Positions 62,781-64,000 of a stretch of 64,000 nt of DNA are shown here, piece after piece (position 1 is the first letter of the stretch; each line of letters opens with the position of its first letter). The position numbers were made by a program, and so were the translations under genes. Under the pieces are notes generated by a model. The model saw nothing but the letters and a program-made list of their open reading frames with translations, was not told the DNA's origin and searched no databases. Origin of the DNA: Nitrospira sp. GTDB lineage: Bacteria; Nitrospirota; Nitrospiria; Nitrospirales; Nitrospiraceae. The stretch covers positions 98,626-162,625 of the forward strand of contig VOPR01000004.1 of assembly GCA_009594995.1 (NCBI GenBank), written 5' to 3'.

Positions 62781-63689
62781 TCAGCCTGCGCACCCGATGC
62801 GGGCGGTGGACACCACAAAGTTGTCCCAATAGCGCTGTTGTGCCTGCGTAAATGGCACCGACGTCCAATATTGTTCCAGATACACGGCATTGATGCCATA
62901 GTCATGATAGTCGCCGATCCAATCCAGTCCTTCCCGTTGCGCCTCCAACTGGCCATCGATCCAATATTCGAGGACGCCGTCCGCGGCATGGCGGTTATTC
63001 AGCTTCATGTGTACTTCGATGCAGAACCACTTTCCAATGTTGGCCTGATTGAACAACGGGGTGTGGCCGCCCGCCGCCCCGAGCCATCGCAAGCGCGGGA
63101 AGTCATTGTAGGTGGTGGTACGCAGAGTGCCGAACTTGTCCGTTCCGGATGCGGGATCGAGATAGAGCCGTTCAGGGTCTGAGTCTGGACGCGCCCCGCT
63201 CCATAGATGGCCGATCGCTGCTTGAGCAAAGCGGTCGCTGGAGAGAATGGTCGCTCGCGTCAGTTTGTCGGCCCCTCCCCCGGTCCAGCCCGGTTGAAGT
63301 CGCAGATCGAAGCGCCAATAAATGTCGCGGTAGGTGGCCGTTCCGGCATCGACCGGTTTCATGTAGGCGCTGGGGGTTTTGCCGAATGCCAGGTGGAGAG
63401 AGCCTCCGTGCGCATCACCAGGCAGATATTCTGCGCGCATGCCGGTGGAGGAGCCGACTCCCGATCCGGCTTCACGGACAAAGCGGCCATGCCGAATGTC
63501 GTACTCGAAGTAACTGCTCAGCCGATCGATCTCAAAATCATCGCACCAGATCCATTCCGGATGGCGGCTCTGCCAGTCGGTACAGGGTGCCTCAGAGGGA
63601 CCTGCCGCTGCAGCGGGAAGGCCTGCTTCGGTGAAGCAGGCGACAACGAACATCGTTGCCGCGAGACTCCACCGAAGCAGGGATACCAT
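62781..63689 (-). CDS. Secreted jelly-roll polysaccharide-lyase-like protein
   Basis: 302 residues with an N-terminal signal peptide (about 1-28, ending PAAAAG). The remaining sequence looks like a concanavalin-A-type beta sandwich of polysaccharide lyases or heparin-lyase-like proteins. Features include WIWCDDFE near the start (a Cys pair with PCTDW), DIYWRFDLRLQPGW, NIGKWFCIEVHMKLNN, GVLEYWIDGQLEA and a C-terminal QRYWDNFVVSTARIGC. Trp and Tyr residues are abundant, as in carbohydrate-binding surfaces. Catalytic residues are not identifiable with confidence, so it may be a lectin. It ends 54 nt upstream of the first possible ppk1 start (the TTG), in the same direction. Confidence 0.75.
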   Translation of the reverse strand: MVSLLRWSLAATMFVVACFTEAGLPAAAAGPSEAPCTDWQSRHPEWIWCDDFEIDRLSSYFEYDIRHGRFVREAGSGVGSSTGMRAEYLPGDAHGGSLHLAFGKTPSAYMKPVDAGTATYRDIYWRFDLRLQPGWTGGGADKLTRATILSSDRFAQAAIGHLWSGARPDSDPERLYLDPASGTDKFGTLRTTTYNDFPRLRWLGAAGGHTPLFNQANIGKWFCIEVHMKLNNRHAADGVLEYWIDGQLEAQREGLDWIGDYHDYGINAVYLEQYWTSVPFTQAQQRYWDNFVVSTARIGCAG

Positions 63690-63691
63690 GG

Positions 63692-64000
63692 CTAGTTGGT
63701 CACCGCACCTTCCGAGGCGGAGGAAACGTGGCGGGCATATTTCCCCATCACGCCCGAAATGTAACGTGGTGCCGGGTGTTTCACCTTCTTCAGGCGCGAG
63801 GCCAGTTCCTTTTGAGTGACGCTGACATCCAGCCGTCGCTTTGCGATGTCGAACGTGATGATATCGCCGGTCTTTACGGCGGCGATCGGACCACCCCTGA
63901 CGGCTTCAGGGGAGACGTGGCCGGCCATCAAGCCGTGGGTGGCTCCCGAGAACCGTCCGTCGGTGAGCAGGGCCACGGAATCGCCGAGTCCCGCGCCGAC
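63692..64000 (-). CDS. ilvD: Dihydroxy-acid dehydratase, C-terminal part (runs off window)
   Basis: The C-terminal 102 residues of an IlvD/Edd-family enzyme, open to the right edge. It contains [20 protein letters not shown], the family's TDGRFSG motif near the active site, and [16 protein letters not shown]. It ends in [16 protein letters not shown]. It makes 2-oxo acids for valine, isoleucine and leucine. The motif set fits IlvD rather than Edd. The stop lies 2 nt before the start of the next minus-strand gene, so they may share a transcript. Confidence 0.92.
   Translation of the reverse strand, partial: VGAGLGDSVALLTDGRFSGATHGLMAGHVSPEAVRGGPIAAVKTGDIITFDIAKRRLDVSVTQKELASRLKKVKHPAPRYISGVMGKYARHVSSASEGAVTN

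Overview
The window looks like chromosomal DNA of a Nitrospira-type bacterium (phylum Nitrospirota) or a close relative. This is an inference from gene content, moderately high GC, abundant lipoproteins and TPR proteins, class V aminotransferase + serA, and pilins followed by an ABC module. No rRNA, tRNA, CRISPR array, insertion sequence or phage gene was recognised.

Layout. 1-510: start of a leftward gene running off the window, then an untranslated stretch with two perfect hairpins. 511-11776: a type I secretion locus, consisting of a small DUF3467-like protein, an ABC exporter with a cysteine-less C39-like domain, an HlyD-type adaptor, an unknown membrane protein, and a 2230-residue RTX protein with an N-terminal lipase-like domain, closed by a strong terminator. 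12063-14296: a lipoprotein, a secreted SUMF1-fold protein and a membrane-anchored monohaem cytochrome c. 14373-18002 (minus): pilU, pilT and bioF. 18121-27898: a YfgM-like TPR protein, mltD (minus), then a run of class V aminotransferase, serA, hisZ and dnaB, followed by a TPR lipoprotein with its own promoter.

28202-34546 is a type IV pilus island. Two paralogous pilin genes each sit behind a GG-N10-GC sigma-54 type element. They are followed by a terminator, an O-antigen-ligase-like membrane protein with a TPR tail, and a translationally coupled trio (TPR/pseudopilin-like protein, ABC ATPase, ABC permease) that resembles the Myxococcus PilG-PilH-PilI set. 34646-51168 is a surface polysaccharide locus: Wzm/Wzt ABC export, methyltransferases, GT4 glycosyltransferases (one fused to two methyltransferase domains), an NAD-sugar epimerase, a WecA-like initiating transferase, an FAD oxidoreductase and a DegT aminotransferase. 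The middle part (about 36.2-45.1 kb) is visibly poorer in GC than its flanks, as expected for an exchanged glycan cassette.

51708-64000: a two-component pair (HisKA_2-type kinase and a receiver-PAS-Cys-motif regulator), a natural fusion of a Gfo/Idh/MocA oxidoreductase with an SDR epimerase, a kinesin-light-chain-type TPR lipoprotein, another lipoprotein, two small C4 zinc proteins (one DksA/TraR-like), polyphosphate kinase 1, a secreted jelly-roll polysaccharide-lyase-like protein, and the C-terminal end of ilvD at the right edge.

The strongest candidates for new biology are the sigma-54-marked twin pilins with the linked ligase and PilGHI-like ABC module, the 983-residue methyltransferase-methyltransferase-glycosyltransferase protein, and the oxidoreductase-epimerase fusion. 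Where an in-frame upstream start exists, starts were chosen from Shine-Dalgarno spacing, signal peptides and gene overlaps. Alternatives are stated in the entries.
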